DNA of 64,000 nucleotides from Hevea brasiliensis. Lineage: Eukaryota > Streptophyta > Magnoliopsida > Malpighiales > Euphorbiaceae. Under the pieces are notes generated by a model, which saw only the letters and a program-made list of their open reading frames with translations, did not search any database and had not been told where the DNA came from. Shown one piece after another: positions 23,353 to 36,061 of the stretch (position 1 is the stretch's first letter; every line of letters starts with the position of its first letter). The stretch covers positions 114,287,795 through 114,351,794 of the forward strand of contig NC_079495.1 of NCBI RefSeq assembly GCF_030052815.1. The letters run 5' to 3'. The translations under genes were made by a program, and so were the position numbers.

Positions 23353-24510
23353 CTACAGTACAATCAGCAGATGTCTATCATGCTCCTCTGCACTCCTCGA
23401 GTAGACTAATATATCATCTATGAATACCACAACAAACTGGTCGAGGTTTGGTCTGAAGATAGTATTCATCAGATCCATAAAAGCAGCTGGAGCATTAGTT
23501 AACCCAAATGGCATGACCAAGAACTCATAATGGCCATAGCGGGTTCTAAAGGCATTTTTAGGGATACTCTGCTCTTGTACTTTCAGCTGATAATAACCTG
23601 ATCTCAGGTCAATTTTGGAGAACACAGCTGCACCCCTCAACTGATCAAACAAATCATCAATGCGGGGTAATGGATATCTATTATTTATTGTCACCTTATT
23701 CAACTGCCAGTAGTCAATACATAAGCAGAGAGTACCATCTTTCTTCTTAACAAACAATACTGGCGCTCCCCAAGGAGACACACTAGGGCAGATAAAGCCC
23801 TTGTCAAGCAGCTCTTGCAATTGCACTTTCAATTCTTTCAATTCTTCTGGTGCCATTATATATGGTGTTATGGAAATTGGGTCCACACCAGGTATAACAT
23901 CAATCTCAAACTGCACCTCTCTTTTCGGAGGTAATCCTGGCAACTCATCAGGGAACATATCCGAAAAGTCACATATAGTAGGGATGTCTTTCAATACTGG
24001 ACTCCCCATTTGGGTGTCTATCACATATGCCAAGTATGCTTTACACCCCTTTCGGATCATCCTTCTGGCTAGTGCAGCTGAAATAATGTTTGATGGCAGT
24101 AACTGCCTCTCCCCATGTATTACCACATCACCGTATAGAGGGAGACCAAAAGTGACTATCTTCAGTCTATAATCAATCATGACGTGATGCCTGGCTAACC
24201 AATCCATGCCCAAGATGATATCATAATCTCTGAAGGGCATTTCAATCAAATCTGACAGAAAAACATGTCCTTGGATCACCAAAGGACAATGTCTATAGAT
24301 TCTATTGACCCGAACCTCTTGTCCTAATGGACTAGTTACTAGCACTTCAAAATCCATTTTGGCACATGGAACAGTAAGAGAACTAACTATGCTAGCACTA
24401 ACATACGAATGGGTTGAACCCGAATCAAACAACACAAAGACATCCTGATCAGAGATAGAGAAAGTACCGGTTACAATATCAGAAGTCTTAGCCTCTTCTT
24501 GCTGTCTCAT
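23353..24510 (-). pseudogene. Protease and reverse transcriptase of B1 (long open stretch)
   Basis: A 385-codon open stretch. Residues 1-20 include the Gag-Pol linker [11 protein letters not shown]. The aspartic protease active site [13 protein letters not shown] lies near residue 30 and [11 protein letters not shown] near 100. Reverse transcriptase begins near 215 ([20 protein letters not shown]), with [13 protein letters not shown] near 300 and the catalytic [10 protein letters not shown] near 365. It ends at a TAG just before the TLREK block. B2 has TAG at the same place, so the stop may be inherited or may be a repeated CAG to TAG change. The first Met is not a true start; upstream codons stay in frame with gag. 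Confidence 0.9.
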
Positions 24511-25680
24511 AGTGTAAACTCTGGCTGGAGCACTCTCTTGTGCTGATTGGCTAACGGTACCCTGACTGGAAAAAGCATTGCCTCTACCTCTGCCTCTTTC
24601 TCTGTTAACCGGTTGTGAACCTCTGGTAGCAGAACTCTAAATAGACCCTTCTCTAGTAGTAGGAGCTAGCCCAAATCTATGGGCACTGGTACAATCCTTA
24701 GCGAGATGGCCCATGCCGCCACAGTTAAAGCAAGCTCATGTAGCCCAATAGCATTCTCCCCTATGAGTCTTGCCACATGTCTCACAGGGGAGGGGATGAT
24801 ATGAACCCCTAATCGACCTAGGGGTCTAGAATGAACCTTCCACCTCTGCCAGATCCCCTAAATTTCTTTATTTTTCCAGTATTGGCACTGGAACTTTGCT
24901 CAACTGATTTTTTAGCTTTTTCTTTCTCTGATGTCTCAATCTTCTCAGATTTCTCTTTCATTAGTGTCGCTTTTAATTCAATTCTTTCTACTTTCAGTGC
25001 TTGAGACATTAGTTTAGAGAAGTTGTTGTATTTAAAACCGACCTCTTGTACTTTCAAACTAGGCTTCAAGCCGGTTTCAAACCTCTTGCACCTTTCTCTG
25101 CTAGTAGATAGGAGATTCCCAGCATAGTGGCTTAAGTGGGAGAACTCCCTCTCATACTCTGCCACTGATCTGTTGCCTTATTTCAGACTCAAAAATTCTT
25201 GCAATTTCTGATCTACATATGCATCTGGGACATATTTCTATATGAACTCTCTGATGAAGTCGTCCCAGGTCAATACTAGTGGTTCCATCAAGCTGTGGGG
25301 GATGGTCTTCCACCAGTCATATGTATCCCCTTGCAGCAAAGACACTGAATATTCGAACTTCAATTCATCCGAGCAGTGTAGTTTCCTGAATACTCTGTCC
25401 ATTCTCTCCAGCCACTGCTCTACCTCTAAAGGGTCTTAAATTCGCCCCATATTTCAACGACTTATCATGAGGTTGCACCACGAGTGCAGGATGGAGCTTG
25501 AACAGGCATACTCCCAGCCATCTATTGAAACATTAAAGCCATTTGCTGGGCAAACTATGCCGGAAACTGTGGCATTTGTGGGGCTGGTGCCACTGACCCA
25601 CTAAAGTTTTGGAGAGCTGGGGCTTCCCCTTGGGCCTTAGCCTCTACCGACTACTAAACAGAGCGATCCCCTTCTTCCAT
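24511..25680 (-). pseudogene. Gag of B1, with stops
   Basis: The start is at 25680 (MEEGDRSV), followed by two stops. The middle shows RSVAEYEREFSHLSHYAG (retrotransposon gag domain) after a TAA where the sister copy has glutamine, then RCKRFETGLKPSL, a lysine-rich coiled region (25000-24880) and a basic stretch. The zinc region near 24800-24700 is frameshifted. Gag forms the particle and binds element RNA. The downstream reading continues into protease in the same frame, as usual for a single Gag-Pol frame in this clade. Confidence 0.83.
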
Positions 25681-25850
25681 TTCAGTTTGGAGTTAGGATA
25701 TCTCTTGAACAATTAACACAAGGAGATTTCCCTCCGTTAGTTCATATTTATGATGTAATGCACTGTATGTAACAAATAAGGACATTAAGCAGTTGTACTT
25801 ATCAAAGAAAAGACACAAATTCACAAGTCAAAACATACTTCAAAAATTTC

Positions 25851-25862
25851 ACTCTGATACCA
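25851..25862 (-). other. Primer-binding site of B1
   Basis: TGGTATCAGAGT on the minus strand, eight bases inside the 5' LTR end, differs by one base from the initiator tRNA-Met complement. Confidence 0.88.
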
Positions 25863-25870
25863 CTAAAACA

Positions 25871-28800
25871 TGTCACACCCTACCCCTCAGTAAGGCATAA
25901 CATGATCCCGTATTATACCTAATGAATTACCAACTCCGTCTACTGATAACCCATTAAATACACTACAAGAGATTTTAAAACAATTTTCTTACTTTTTGAA
26001 AGTGGTGAGCTTTTATAGTAGGTATTAAAAACATTTACTTGAAATTTAAAAACTAGTTAAAATTTTTGTCCATTTTTATTTTTTCCCAATTTTTGAAAAA
26101 ATTTCGGCAGAGTGCCGACTGTATTTGAAAAAAAAAAATTACCTGTAGAAAAGACTTCCAAATATATCACTTCAACCACCAATTTCAACTCAACACAATT
26201 TCTCCAACTCCATAATCCAAAACAATTCTCAATTCAATTATCTTAAAAAATAATACCAAATAACTTCATTCATATTTCATTAAAGAAAAATCAATGATAT
26301 TCATCAACCCAAAATTTACATTAGAAAATCCAAAATAATATTATTACAAAATCTATACAACTGCTCATGACTAGTTTATACATGTACATATATTTACATA
26401 CACCAAAATAAACATTACAATCAGGGTATAAAATTATACCCGACAAAATCTCGAGGATGTAGCTCTGAGATCCTCAGCAGCTCACTCTATTGCTCCACTA
26501 GTCTCTTTATCTGTAATAGCAATAAATAGCTATCGCTGAGTACTATGACTCAGTGGTGCACAACATACTAAAATAATATTTTATGCATAATTCAAATCAC
26601 ATTTATTCAAATATAGTACTGAAAATGAAAAGTGGATACAAAAGACAATTTATAATTTTAGTCAAAACAGTCTCATTTCGGAAGTCTCAAAACAATTTTC
26701 ATAAAAACACACTATTATATCATGCTATTTAGAACAATATTCATCTCAACAGCCGGAGACTTATGAGAAATCACAAGGCTAGCTAGCTCAATCTATGGGT
26801 ACCCATTCAATTTCTTCCTCTATTGGCACACACCTTAACACTTCAGCCAGAGAGGGAATCAAAATTCAAAACTAATTTCTCCCACTAGTCATGCTAGTGA
26901 GGCATTCAAATATATAGTCATGACACTGTGGTTTCAAAACTATCTTAACAATTTACCTAACATTTACTAACAATTAAATCACATATCATCAAATTTCCAA
27001 CAATTTAGATTAAAAGCATAGTGTACATTTCAATCACTATTTTGCAATATAAATAAATCATAATTCATTTCATGTACTTTGCAAAGAGAAATTTAAAGAA
27101 CATTTTATGTTGTGCACAAACCTTATGCGAGTCGCCTCTTGGCCTTGAATAGACGCCTCAGGTTCTTTTCCGATATTCTTTTTGACTGAAACACATAATT
27201 TTACAGTGTTTCAATATCACAATTTATCATAAGTCCAAAAATAAATTCAAATATATTTATATCTAGCTTTAATATGCTTAACTTGATGTTCTTTAATATT
27301 TGTATTTCGGGGTTACTATTCATGATATTATTCAAGTGAAATTGTTGACTTTCTCATGCTTAATAGGTATGGGATTTTTAATTTCACCCACATACCACAT
27401 TTTGGTTACCTAATTTGTTGGTTTTGGTTATTTTCTCAAATTTTAAGTCTTTTAGGTGAAATTTCCAAATTTCAGATTTGGTGCCTTGTTTTGCACTATT
27501 CCATTGGTCAAGTTGCTGTTGAAATTTGGCTAAGTTTTCTTCATAGAAGTTGTTCCTTATTGTCTTAACTTTATTTCTATTTTTGAATCACTCAATTTGG
27601 AGTTTTTTAGTCCAAGTTATGACTCTTTGAATGGGGCTAGCAGGATTTGATGTTATGTAGAATTCTGGGTATTTTCTGGATATTGGTAGTTTTTGGTGTG
27701 CTGACTGTAGGTGAGTTTTTGGATAGGTTATGGTCGAAATGTGGGTTTGTTTTCCTCATGAAAGTTGTAGGGCTATGTTTCAGCTTTCCATCAGTATAAG
27801 ATTCAGGTCATTTGGACCTTGCTAGCCCAAGTTATGGTCATTTAAGTAACTACTGTTTATTTGGTCATTTTTGTACAGGGCAATGTGCCCTGATATGGAT
27901 TTGGCCTAATTGTTCACTAAGTTATGGTCATTTTCTTGGCATGATTCCTGAATGCAAAATGGTCCATTTTGTGTCTAGTTTCATTCTCAATTAGCCTCAC
28001 ACTAATTGGGTTAGTAAATTTTCAGTATTGGTCCTTGAAAGGGACCTAGGTCAAGCTGTCAGCATACTAACCCTAACCAATCCGAATTGAAACTTGGTTC
28101 TAGCAATTCACACACACCACAAATGGTCACAATTGACCATTTCTCAACTCAAGTAAGGTCAATGGCATTAATTGACCAATTCGCAACTTTTTTCTAATTT
28201 TTCACATGCTCAAAACCCTAATTACATAAAGTTCAAATCTAATGCATTCAAAGTACACATTCAATGTCTACATGCTTCATTCAACCTAAACAACCAATTA
28301 AACACATCAAAATCAATCATTTCAAACCCTAACCTAAGGCTGGCCAAAATTCTCTTTTGGTCCCCCAACAATTGTTTTCTTTTAATTTTAAGTTAAGATC
28401 TAAGCTACTTACATGAAAAACATAAGTATTAAACATAAATTTTCAATTTAACTCACTAACCTTAAACTTTGAAGTTCAATCTTCACTTTCTTCCTTTTTT
28501 TTTTTTTCTCTGTTCTTTCCTTCTTCTAAAGCTTTCTAAAGTTGATCTAACAAGTTTTTATGAATTAGTTTGGGGTCAAAGTAGGTTTAAATGGTTGGAA
28601 CCAAGCTTAAACTTAAGCTTTCATGGTGTAACAATGGTAGTTTAAGAGAGAGAGGAGGCCGGCCAAAACACTTGGGGAAGAAAGTCTGATTTTTTTTTTC
28701 TTTTTTGTGTATTTTTAAGTATTTAAAAATGCTTTTAACTTGGTCCATTTAGGTAGAAAAATTAAAATTGTATTTTGACATCATTCATGATGTCATCCAA

Positions 28801-29364
28801 TGATGTAAGCATGATGTGAATAAAGTTTTCTTTTCATTTTTTTTATTTTTTTTTCATTAGTTTTTTAATTTAATTCTCGATTCTGAAATTTTATTTTCTC
28901 TGATTTTATTAGACAGTTAGGTCCGGAGTCAGCTCTAGGGGTGAATTGACCAAATTGCCCCTCGCTGGTTCAATTCGATTTGTAAGTTATTCGATATTTC
29001 TTCCGGATCCCTGACCTAATTATTTGACATGCTTAACAACTCTTTTTCGTGATTTTCTCTTTTCCACTATGTTCACAATAGTCCTAAGGACTGCGGCGTC
29101 ACATTTTTCGGTTCGAAATTTGAGTTTAGACTGACCTCGCAGTCATTTCCCGAGAAGGTCACCCATCGCTGTGACTCCCGGCTCATTTAACTTTTTGTGC
29201 TTTGTTTTTCTTCTTTATACTTAACTATTTGAAAATTTCTAATTATTTGTATTCAGGGCTTATCTAGGTGTCTTAGATGTGGTTCTAATTCTCTTAATTA
29301 TCCGGACCGACACTAGTCACCGGAACAGTGAAATGTACCAGGCTATGCAAATAGGGGTATTACA
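25871..29364 (-). repeat. 5' LTR of B1
   Basis: It is 3494 bp, partner of 17558-21052, with the same TG...CA ends. A leader-like C/T-rich stretch lies near 28490-28680 on the opposite strand to reading, where transcription would begin. No protein is encoded. Confidence 0.92.
26513..26553 (-). other. Double hairpin, B1 5' LTR
   Basis: On the minus strand, CTGAGT-CATAGT-ACTCAG is directly followed by GCGATAGC pairing with GCTATTAC across an 8-base loop. One mismatch and one wobble occur in the second stem. Confidence 0.65.
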
Positions 29365-30085
29365 AATTCATCTAATAATGTACTTTTACAAATGCATTGG
29401 CTAATACATTTGCTACAGTGAATTAATTCATTACGATTAAGAAGTTGTGACTAGCACTGCTTGAACAACATCTTCCATATTGTACTGAAGTCACCACTTC
29501 TATTAAAAAAAAAAAACAACACTACACTCAGAATGGTGTTTCTTATAACTTTTAATTTTACAAGATAAATAAATAAATAAACACTTGATTGGGTATCTTT
29601 AATTCATCCAATAATGTACTTTTGCAAATGTGTTTGCCAATATATCTGTTGCCAGTGAATTATTACATTATGGTCAAGAAGTTGTGACTAGTGCTACTTG
29701 AACAACATCTTCCATGTTGCATTGAAGTCACCACTTCTATGTATTAAAAAAAAAAAAAAACACTACTCTTAGAATGGTGTTGCTTATAACTTTTCATTTT
29801 AAAAGATACATAAATAAATAAACAAACACTTGATTGAGTTTCTTTAATACATCCAATAATATACATTTGCATATGTGTTTGCCAATACATGTGCTGCTAG
29901 TGAATTTGTTCATTATGGCCAAGAAGTTGTAACTAGCGCTGCTTGAACAACATCTTCCATGTTGTACTGAATCACCACTTCTATTTAAAAAAAAAAAGGC
30001 AACACCACTCTTAAAATGGTGTTGCTTATAACATTTCATTTTAAAAATGAATAAATAAATAAATAACACTTAATTGGATATTTTC
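29365..30085 (+). repeat. Tandem repeat units 2-4
   Basis: Units begin at about 29365, 29601 and 29846, with spacing of 237 and 245 bp between GAAGTTGT landmarks. Each has an A-run of variable length followed by a short inverted repeat, clearest in unit 4 (GCAACACCA...TGGTGTTGC, 30000-30026), and an AAATAAATAAATAA tract. Unit 2 carries the right copy of the B1 target duplication at its start. Unit 4 is the most diverged and ends where the similarity fades. Nothing protein-coding is seen. Confidence 0.85.
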
Positions 30086-31092
30086 ATACGGGGCCTACTC
30101 CTTTCTGTTGGAACAGTTATTGTAAGATACTTAAAGGATAAAGATCCACTTTGGTATTATTTACATGCAACTAATGGTTAATTAAAGAAGAGTCTAGTTA
30201 CTAATGATTCTAAAACTCAACAATCAAGTCAAAATAATATTAAACCAAGTAGCACAATGGAAGTTGGACAATATGGTTTGATTTTGCATACTAATAACCA
30301 CTATTTTCAATCAAAAACTAAATTGAGGTGAACTCAAACTGATCTAATGATAATGGTAAAAAAGGAACAGCAAAATACCTCAAAATTTTCAATTATATAA
30401 CAATGACACCATATTTAGCATAAGTAAGAAAAAATTGAGAGCCAATAATTTGACACTAATCAATAAATGTCCACCATAAATTCTTACAAACAATAAAATA
30501 AAGATCAAATTATGCCAATACTCATATTACATGATTATTGTGATGAAGTTGTGAGAATTAGATAAATCAACAAATGTCTGCCATAAAATTCATATAAAAA
30601 ATCAAATGACGATCAAATTATGCCAATGCTCATATTGAGTAATCTTTTTGATGAAGTTGCGAGAATTAGATAAATTTTTACCAAGATTTCTTGATATTAC
30701 CAACCAAAATTGATTAGTCATTTTTCTCCCTTTTTTCTGCTGGTTGATAAATGACCATTTAATAGTAAATATCAATAGAATTATCGCCACACATCATGCC
30801 TTAATCTAGTTTCCAACCACATTTGCAAATATGTGAATTGACTTATATGCCACATGCTATATATCGTCTTGCCAAATAAATTTTTATTTAGTAAGTGTGT
30901 AGTTGTTCAACTTTTACCTACTAAATCTAAATAGCCAAAATTAAGCCTTAATGGTAAGTCAAACCTATATTCATCCCCCTTTTGTCAAGCTTTTATTCAA
31001 AAAGCTAAGAAGAAAGGAGTGAAGGAGAAGGGCGAGGGAGGAGGGGGGGGGGGTTGGGAGGGAGAAAGTAGGTTTAGGAAATGAAGGAATTC
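30086..31092 (+). other. Unassigned flank with G-rich tract
   Basis: No gene or terminal repeat is recognised. Near the right end (31030-31072) there are five or more G-runs of three or longer, including an 11-G run, able in principle to form a G-quadruplex on the plus strand. The Athila-like element begins about 20 bp later. Confidence 0.5.
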
Positions 31093-31856
31093 TATTTGTG
31101 CGATTCCACAAGTATACGGGTCGTATCAAGTAATAGAGTGATAAGTAAAGTATCGTTCCCACGAGGATTTACCGTTTGAGTACCAAACTATGAATGAAGC
31201 GATTATTTGGGCTAATAATTGATGAATAAATGGTAAATATAAATGAGCAAAGTAAATTGATGAATCTAATTAGAATGAGTAAAGAGCAAGCAAATAAATT
31301 CTAAATCTAAATGCAATTGAACTAAATTAATAACGGATAATTTAAATCAAAGTCTAATTATGATAAAAATGATTCCAAAGTTAGGGGTTTATGCATAAAT
31401 TAATTGGGATTTGTCCTGGGTATTCCAATTTTAAGGGAAAATAGAGTTTAAAATGATTAATTCTAAATTCCTTTAATATCTTTTTCAAGTAAACTAAAGT
31501 GTGTTCTAAAGTAACCAAACCTACTTTCGTATGATATTTGATTACTTTAAAACCCACTAAGTTTTGTAACCAATTATTAATTCCTCTTAAAACCCTAGTT
31601 TATTTCAAAATCTAGGTAATTTTAAGTTTCAATCCTTGATTATCTATTAATGACCTTCAACTTTTAGTCCTTCAATCAAAGATTAACACAATAATCAATT
31701 GGTACCAACATTAGGCAAGTAAATCAAGCACACAAGGAAGGAATCAAAACTCATATTTATATAAAATATAGAAATAACCAGTCCAAATCTATAAATTAAT
31801 CTAAAACATATTTCCCAACTCTGAAATCCAAAGAGTTTACTCACTTATGTTGGTAT

Positions 31857-32069
31857 TTACAAGAGAAATTGTTGGAAAAGTAAAGAAAAACATGATAAGA
31901 GGACTAAAAATAGAAAAACCCAGGTAGAAAAATCCAAAACTCTGATTTTTGGAGCTTTCAGAGATGGTTGCAGCGGCTCCTCTTCCTCAGAATTAATGGC
32001 GTCCTCCTCCCTTTCTCTCTCTGTAATTTTTCTTTCCTTTTTGTTTCTTATTGTTTTCTCTTGTGGCAA
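31857..32069 (-). other. 70-codon open frame inside LTR (copy in 3' LTR)
   Basis: The ORF starts MPQEKTIRNKKERK shortly downstream of the LTR TATA box and ends in a hydrophobic segment (WVFLFLVLLSCFSLLF) that could span a membrane. The other LTR has the same frame at 40563-40775 with about ten amino-acid differences. An open frame preserved in both LTRs is notable, but the differences I see change residues, which argues against selection. I recognise no family. Confidence 0.3.
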
Positions 32070-32082
32070 AAACTAGAAAATG

Positions 32083-32096
32083 ATCCTTTTATATGG
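32083..32096 (-). promoter_or_regulatory. TATA box in 3' LTR
   Basis: CCATATAAAAGGAT on the minus strand, identical in the other LTR at 40789-40802. In the 5' LTR it would drive the element's transcript. Confidence 0.65.
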
Positions 32097-32795
32097 TCCC
32101 AAAAGTTGCCCTAAAAATAGATGAGAGCCAAGGAGTGGATAAGAAATGAGGTGTAGAAATATCTAAGTCAGTAGAGTTATTCACGTTTTGGACAGTCTCC
32201 TTAGGATACAACTTACCCTAAGCAACTTCTTCAACAATTTTCGGCTTGTAATTGCACTGTCTGCTTAAGGTTAAGCAGACCCTCAGCAAATCTCGGCAGG
32301 TTTGGAATAAAATGAGTTTTTATGCTCATGCTTGACTTTCAGCTTGACCTGTGTTGCACCTTAAGCACTGCTGCTTACGCTAAGTAGGATCTCAAGCAAT
32401 TTTCGGCAGGTTTTGGGATGAAAGCTTGAATGTGTAGGATTTAAGCTGTGCTCGACTTGCGGCTTAAGGTTAAGCAATATGACATACCCTGAGTAGCATC
32501 ATAAGCAAAGTCTCAAGCAAATTTCGGCTAACTTAATCTTTTAGGGCTTGATTTCTTCAACTTTCCTCTATGCTTAGGGAACTCTAAATTCTTCAAATCA
32601 CTTCCTAATGAACTTATTGACCCTCAATTTGCCACAAAAACCTATAAAAGATAACAAAATTACAAAAATCAAATATAAAATAACTAAAATTAACAAATAA
32701 GCTAAAATAAAGCTAAAAATATAAAATATACTAAAATATATTGGCAAAATGGATGCAAAACTATCCTAAAATGCCTATATGAAATAAGTGCCACA

Positions 32796-35700
32796 AATTC
32801 CTCCAAACTCAAACCTTTACTTATCCTTAAGCAAATTAAAAATAGTTAATGTAATTGGGGTAGCTTCCCTTAAATTCATGAAAACTACTTATCCAAGTTC
32901 TCAAGCTTACTTTTAGCCACCAACAAACCATATACCTACTTTCAAGGTACAAAGAATTTAATCCTTACCAAAGTTATCACTGCTTAGCCTTGGGTCAATT
33001 ATCCATATCATCAAGCCCAAACCAATCAATCACAAAGAATAATTATGCCTAAATAGACTCTAAAGCAATCCATAAACTAAAGTGTCTCAAATAATGATGG
33101 AAGTAAATGAATGGATGAATGATATCCCAATCCCATCGGCAATTCTCCTATTCCAATCCCCACTAATGTAGCAAAACACCATCAAAAAGGACTTTTAAGA
33201 ATTATAACGGGGCTAAGGGGGTGATAATGTGGCTCATAAGGAAATGATAAAGGTAGCAAAGCATGAGAATAATCAAATTATTAAAATATCAAGACACACA
33301 ACTTTTTTTTTTTTAATCAAAAGGGAGAAAGAACTTTAAAACTATTCACTAATGCTAGCACATAATTTTGAAGCTTTTGGAGGGACTACATAAATAACAT
33401 TGACTTTGAATTATAATTATCCCTTTTAATTTATCCCCAAACTCATTTCTTTGTGTACTTGGGTAGTGAATTACTTTACATACCACAATTGAATTTGCTA
33501 GTATTTTTACTTTAATCACTTCTCCCAACTAATTATTATATATTTTCTTCTTTTTCTTTTTTTTTTATATTTTTTTATTTTTTTTTCTTTTTTTTTTTAA
33601 TTTTATTATTATTTTTTTAAATGTATTTATCACTCAAAGAATTATTCTCATGAAGGGTAGGTAAGTGTTTGGGTTTATGGCTAGGCAGTAATGTGAGTTC
33701 CAAAAAAATGAAAGGGATTAATGTAGGCTCAAATTAGTTCCAGAGGGAAATTTTAAAGTGAGGTTAGCTAAGGCTAAAATGGGGGTTTAAAATTCAAAGA
33801 ATGCCTAGATCATTTCTTTCTCAAGTGCATGTTATGATTTCACCTTGAAAGGTTTAAAAGAATTATTCTAGAATTGGTGAGACATCAATTAACTACTTTT
33901 TACCCTAGAGTTTTCTCTAGGCACTTAAACTCAACGCAATTGATTGGGTGGCCCTTGGCTAAGAAGATATAAACTAAGGCAAGATTCTTATAACCTTGCA
34001 CCTATCCAGAACTTTCATTCCATCAAACCCTTCTAAAAGTAAGCTCAGTTGCTCTTCAAAGCAATTCTCAATCCTCTAAGGATAAGGAAAAATTTTATTT
34101 TTATGATATGCATGATCCTAAAATTAATGCATAAATCAAATTAAAACTAAGTATAATCCATATGAAAACTATATGCAGGTGTATGTGTACAAGTATAAGC
34201 ATATGTGGTATATGTATAAGTGTGTGGATTATCTATCTTATAACGTTGCACCTATCCAGAACTTTCAATCCATCAAACCCTTTTAAAAGTAAGCTCAATT
34301 GCTCTTCAAAGCAATTCTCAATCCTCGAAGGATAAGGTAAACTTTTATTTTTATGATGTGCATAATCCTAAAATTAATGCATAAATCAAATTAAAACTAA
34401 GTGTAATCTATATGAAAACTATATGCAGGTGTATGTGTATAAGTATAGACATATGTATGGTATATGTATAAGTGTGTGGATTATCTATATATGAATGAAT
34501 GAAATGCAATAAATGAATGAATGAAATTTAAAAAAAAAAAATTAAAAATTTTGCAAAAAATTTTGCCCTCACCCCCAAACTCAAATGAGATATTGTCCTC
34601 AATGTCTAAAATGAATGCAAAGATGGACAAAATTGTGTGAACTAATCAATTAATGAAATATATACAATTGAGGATTAAACCAATATAAGCTCAAGAATTC
34701 CAAAATTAATCTCAAAATGATATTAACAATGAAGCTTTAGAGAGAAAAATATGAAAAAGTATCCCAAATGTATGAATTTATACTGCTTAAGAAATTGCTT
34801 AAGATGTTGCTTAACCTGTTGCTTAGGGTTAAGCAAGCATTGGTAACATACCATAAGCATAAATAGTAGAAGAGTAAGCTGTTAACTCATAATGATGTTA
34901 AACATATGCAGCTCAAAGTAAACTGTGCAACTCATCAATATCAACAAAATTAGGACTGAATAAAAGATAAAGTAAAAAAATAATGTCTAAGAATATGAAA
35001 AAGTGTAATGAAATAAGATCTAACAGTTAAATCAAGAATTAAACAAAAAAAAAACATTAATAAAATAACTATATTCATATCAGAAGATAAAATATAATAA
35101 ACTAAAATAAAGGAAATGAATGCAAATATAATCATAAAAACTAATTACCAAAGTATTGCAACTATTACTAAAGTTTGAAGATTAAAATAAACAGATTACA
35201 AAATAAACCTAAAACAGAAACTAAAATTGAATTGAAGAACTAAAACTAGTACTAAACTACTGTTGCTGTTCAGGCTCTACTGTCAAGGCTTTACTGTTAT
35301 TCAATCTGCTGCTGGTAGGTCTACTGGTGGCATAAAGGATTTTGCTAGGGTAAGCACAAAATTACTTAAGGTTAAGCATGACTTGTATAGGATAGCTGCT
35401 TAGGTTAAGCATGTAGCAATTATTGAACTAAAGATTCTAGTGTTGCTTAGGGTCTGCACAAATTTGCTTAGGGTTAAGCAGGATTTGCATAGGGTACAGC
35501 TTAGGGTACGCAATATCATCAGCAAATTTCAGTAGATTTTGGGAAAAATTGTAATTTCACTTACCAAAAACAATCCAAAAGCTATGGAATGCTATCATGA
35601 CCCTAAGCAATTATCAAATACACATAAACACCAGAAAATTTAAGAATTTAAGCTCATCATCTCTCAAAAACTTATCAAGCATGATATAAATATGTGGGAA

Positions 35701-36056
35701 TTGAAAGACAAATAGCTCAAATTAGGCATAAATTGTAGATTAGCCTTACAAACTTAATGAAATGGACTTATTCCTAAGCTTATACCCAAAATACATTTTC
35801 AGCAGTATTTGAGACAAATTCCAAGCATTTGAGACAAATTCCAAGCATTCAAAAATTACAGAAAAGACATAGAAATTGACTTCTTAAGCAATATGAACAG
35901 TAGCATGAATAGTAACATAAACAGTAACTTAAACAAAATTATGCAAATTCTAACAAACTACAAAAACTATATATACACCAAAAGGTAAAACTCAACAAAC
36001 ACTATTTTTGCACTTCATTAAAGCCCACATCAATCCTAAATATCAAAATTGATCCT
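32796..36056 (-). other. Non-coding internal region of the Athila-like element
   Basis: No polymerase or integrase motif is seen in any frame. It contains T-rich low-complexity sequence (33300-33620), a 250-bp duplication (33987-34487), and scattered copies of the GCTTAGGGTTAAGCA motif (34800-34835, 35370-35480). It lies where pol would be in an autonomous relative. Confidence 0.65.
33987..34487 (+). repeat. 250-bp direct tandem duplication
   Basis: Two adjacent units, offset by exactly 250 bases at the TTGCACCTATCCAGAAC landmark (33996 and 34246). They differ at a modest number of bases. Both end in a TATGTGTA/TATGTATA-rich segment. Confidence 0.85.
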
Positions 36057-36061
36057 CATTC

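Larger units (their letters stand above)
17558..29364 (-). mobile_element. Full-length Ty3/gypsy chromovirus B1 (Tekay/Del-like), inactive
   Basis: The element is 11.8 kb on the minus strand with two LTRs of about 3.5 kb, a primer site, gag, protease, reverse transcriptase, RNase H, integrase, chromodomain and polypurine tract in the standard order. It is flanked by aattc on both sides (17553-17557 and 29365-29369). The long LTRs, the two-part Gag zinc region and the C-terminal chromodomain point to the Tekay/Del clade. Coding is broken by several stops and frameshifts. The LTRs differ from each other more than those of A2 do, so B1 is an older insertion. Confidence 0.93.
31093..32795 (-). 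repeat. 3' LTR of the Athila-like element
   Basis: 1703 bp, partner of 39799-41500, nearly collinear and differing by scattered substitutions. It holds several copies of the palindrome-like motif GCTTAAGGTTAAGC. The preceding internal bases on the minus strand (GTTTGGAGGAATT) may be a weak polypurine tract. Confidence 0.85.
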
